NCBI GenBank assembly: GCA_964516605.1
Contig: CAZFAA010000003.1
Coordinates: 1-58,100 of the forward strand
Origin: GCA-2732805 sp964516605
GTDB taxonomy: Bacteria; Pseudomonadota; Gammaproteobacteria; Coxiellales; Coxiellaceae
Length of the DNA stretch: 58,100 bases
Direction of reading: 5' to 3'
In this document: positions 57,448 through 58,100 of the stretch, one piece after another
Numbering within the stretch: the first letter of the stretch is position 1
Layout of the letters: each line of letters opens with the position of its first letter
Position numbers and translations under genes: made by a program
Notes under the pieces: generated by a model
Database searches by the model: none
What the model was told of the DNA's origin: nothing
What the model saw: the letters and a program-made list of their open reading frames with translations, nothing else

Positions 57448-58100
57448 TTAGAGCACATCATCGTCGTCGTGATCTTCTGTGGCACCTTCAGAAAAATCGA
57501 CAGCATACTGACAATTTTGCTGTGGACATACTTTCTGCGTGCCGTCACGTTTCGTGGTTTTTAATGTCAGGATCGGCCACTGACATGTAGGGCATGCCTC
57601 GGCTACTGGTTCATTCCATATAGCGTAATCACACGTGGGGTATTGATCACAGGAATAAAATATTTTACCGCGACGTGATTTGCGCTCAAGTATCGTCCCC
57701 TTCTTGCATTTAGGACACGTGACTTGTGTGTCTTTTGGTTTGGTTAAGGGTTCAATATGTTTGCAATCAGGATACTTGCTGCAGCCAATAAATTTTCCAT
57801 AGCGCCCATGACGCACGACTAAACTGGCATTGCATGCCGGGCAGGCGCGATCCGCAACTAACTCTTGACTGGCTTCATCATCGCCTTCTAGGCTGCGTGT
57901 GTAATCACAGTCTGGGTAGGCGGTACAGCCAATAAAACGACCGCGTTTTCCAAGGCGGATTGATAATTGTTTACTGCATTTAGGACAATTCTCGTCGATT
58001 TTTTCTTGAGTGACATCTGTGCGTTGTACGTTTTCTTGTTTCTGTGCTATTATTTTATTTTCATTATATAATTCTTTAAAGCTCACATAATTATTTATAT
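57448..58100 (-). CDS. topA: 3' end of topA, DNA topoisomerase I zinc-ribbon domain (cut by window edge)
   Basis: About 217 C-terminal residues are visible, and the frame stays open to the window end, so the gene continues outside. Four zinc ribbons of the topoisomerase type follow in order: CPKC...CTAYPDC, CPAC...CSKYPDC, CPKC...CDQYPTC and a last divergent CPTC...CPQQNC. The preceding VQRTDVTQEKIDENCP segment is typical of the junction between the TopA core and its ribbons. The acidic tail EDHDDDDVL ends the protein. TopA relaxes negative supercoils; the ribbons bind single-stranded DNA and RNA polymerase. An apparent GTG at 58086 is only an internal codon. Confidence 0.87.
   Translation of the reverse strand, partial: INNYVSFKELYNENKIIAQKQENVQRTDVTQEKIDENCPKCSKQLSIRLGKRGRFIGCTAYPDCDYTRSLEGDDEASQELVADRACPACNASLVVRHGRYGKFIGCSKYPDCKHIEPLTKPKDTQVTCPKCKKGTILERKSRRGKIFYSCDQYPTCDYAIWNEPVAEACPTCQWPILTLKTTKRDGTQKVCPQQNCQYAVDFSEGATEDHDDDDVL

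Noticed and set aside
57448..58086. Free-standing zinc-finger protein starting at GTG 58086
   Set aside because: The frame is open to the window edge, and the sequence matches the C-terminal zinc-ribbon part of TopA including the junction before the first ribbon.
1..58100. tRNA genes, rRNA, CRISPR arrays, insertion sequences or prophage genes
   Set aside because: Intergenic regions were read for tRNA T-loop patterns, regularly spaced repeats, transposase frames and terminal inverted repeats, and none was found.

Overview
The window is a contiguous piece of a gammaproteobacterial chromosome with moderate to low G+C. Gene content and order point to the Legionellales (Coxiella, Legionella, Aquicella or Berkiella-like lineages). 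The signs are the argS / SPOR protein / hslV / hslU / ubiE-ubiJ-ubiB block, a panG-panB-panC-panD pantothenate operon, a type II secretion cluster, and several short orphan secreted or membrane proteins of the kind common in intracellular Legionellales. This assignment is inferred; no rRNA or other taxonomic marker is present. I see no tRNA, CRISPR array, insertion sequence or prophage.

Layout, left to right. 1-4770: probable 3' tip of priA, then a tripartite efflux operon (TolC-like channel, lipoprotein adaptor, MacB-type ATPase and permease). 4833-7641: an APC amino-acid permease (minus strand), then two small orphan envelope/secreted proteins. 7911-12143: polA, a shortened cytochrome P450 and a Nudix hydrolase, with overlapping ends. 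12165-13997: glmS. 14100-16410: a zinc-linked island in which a Zur-type repressor gene lies between two 21-bp Zur-box-like palindromes, each next to an orphan gene. One encodes a His-rich four-helix membrane protein; the other a protein with an internal domain duplication and an LPAY/PPAY tail. 16408-22410: secreted lipase-like hydrolase, gap, isolated gspC, an MFS carrier, roxA.

22463-31977 is a compact type II secretion operon (gspD-E-F-G-H-I-J-K-L-M, minus strand). It is followed by a large secreted protein (32220-34793) that is a plausible substrate. 35011-37726 encodes complete pantothenate synthesis from ketoisovalerate and aspartate (panG, panB, panC, panD). 37836-40453 holds pgk-pyk. 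40494-43458 holds ubiB, ubiJ and ubiE, where ubiE appears to start at CTG. 43498-50164 holds hslU, an hslV reading frame broken by two in-frame stop codons, an outer-membrane protein, an FtsN-like SPOR protein, a DUF945 protein and argS. 50378-58100 holds an orphan protein, purE-purK, an OmpR/EnvZ pair, two orphan proteins, a Rieske oxygenase and the 3' end of topA, which runs off the window.

The points most worth a second look are the Zur locus with its two orphan targets, the double nonsense mutation in hslV beside an intact hslU, the CTG start of ubiE, the 30-bp repeats that build the PPAY-type tail, and the shortened P450.
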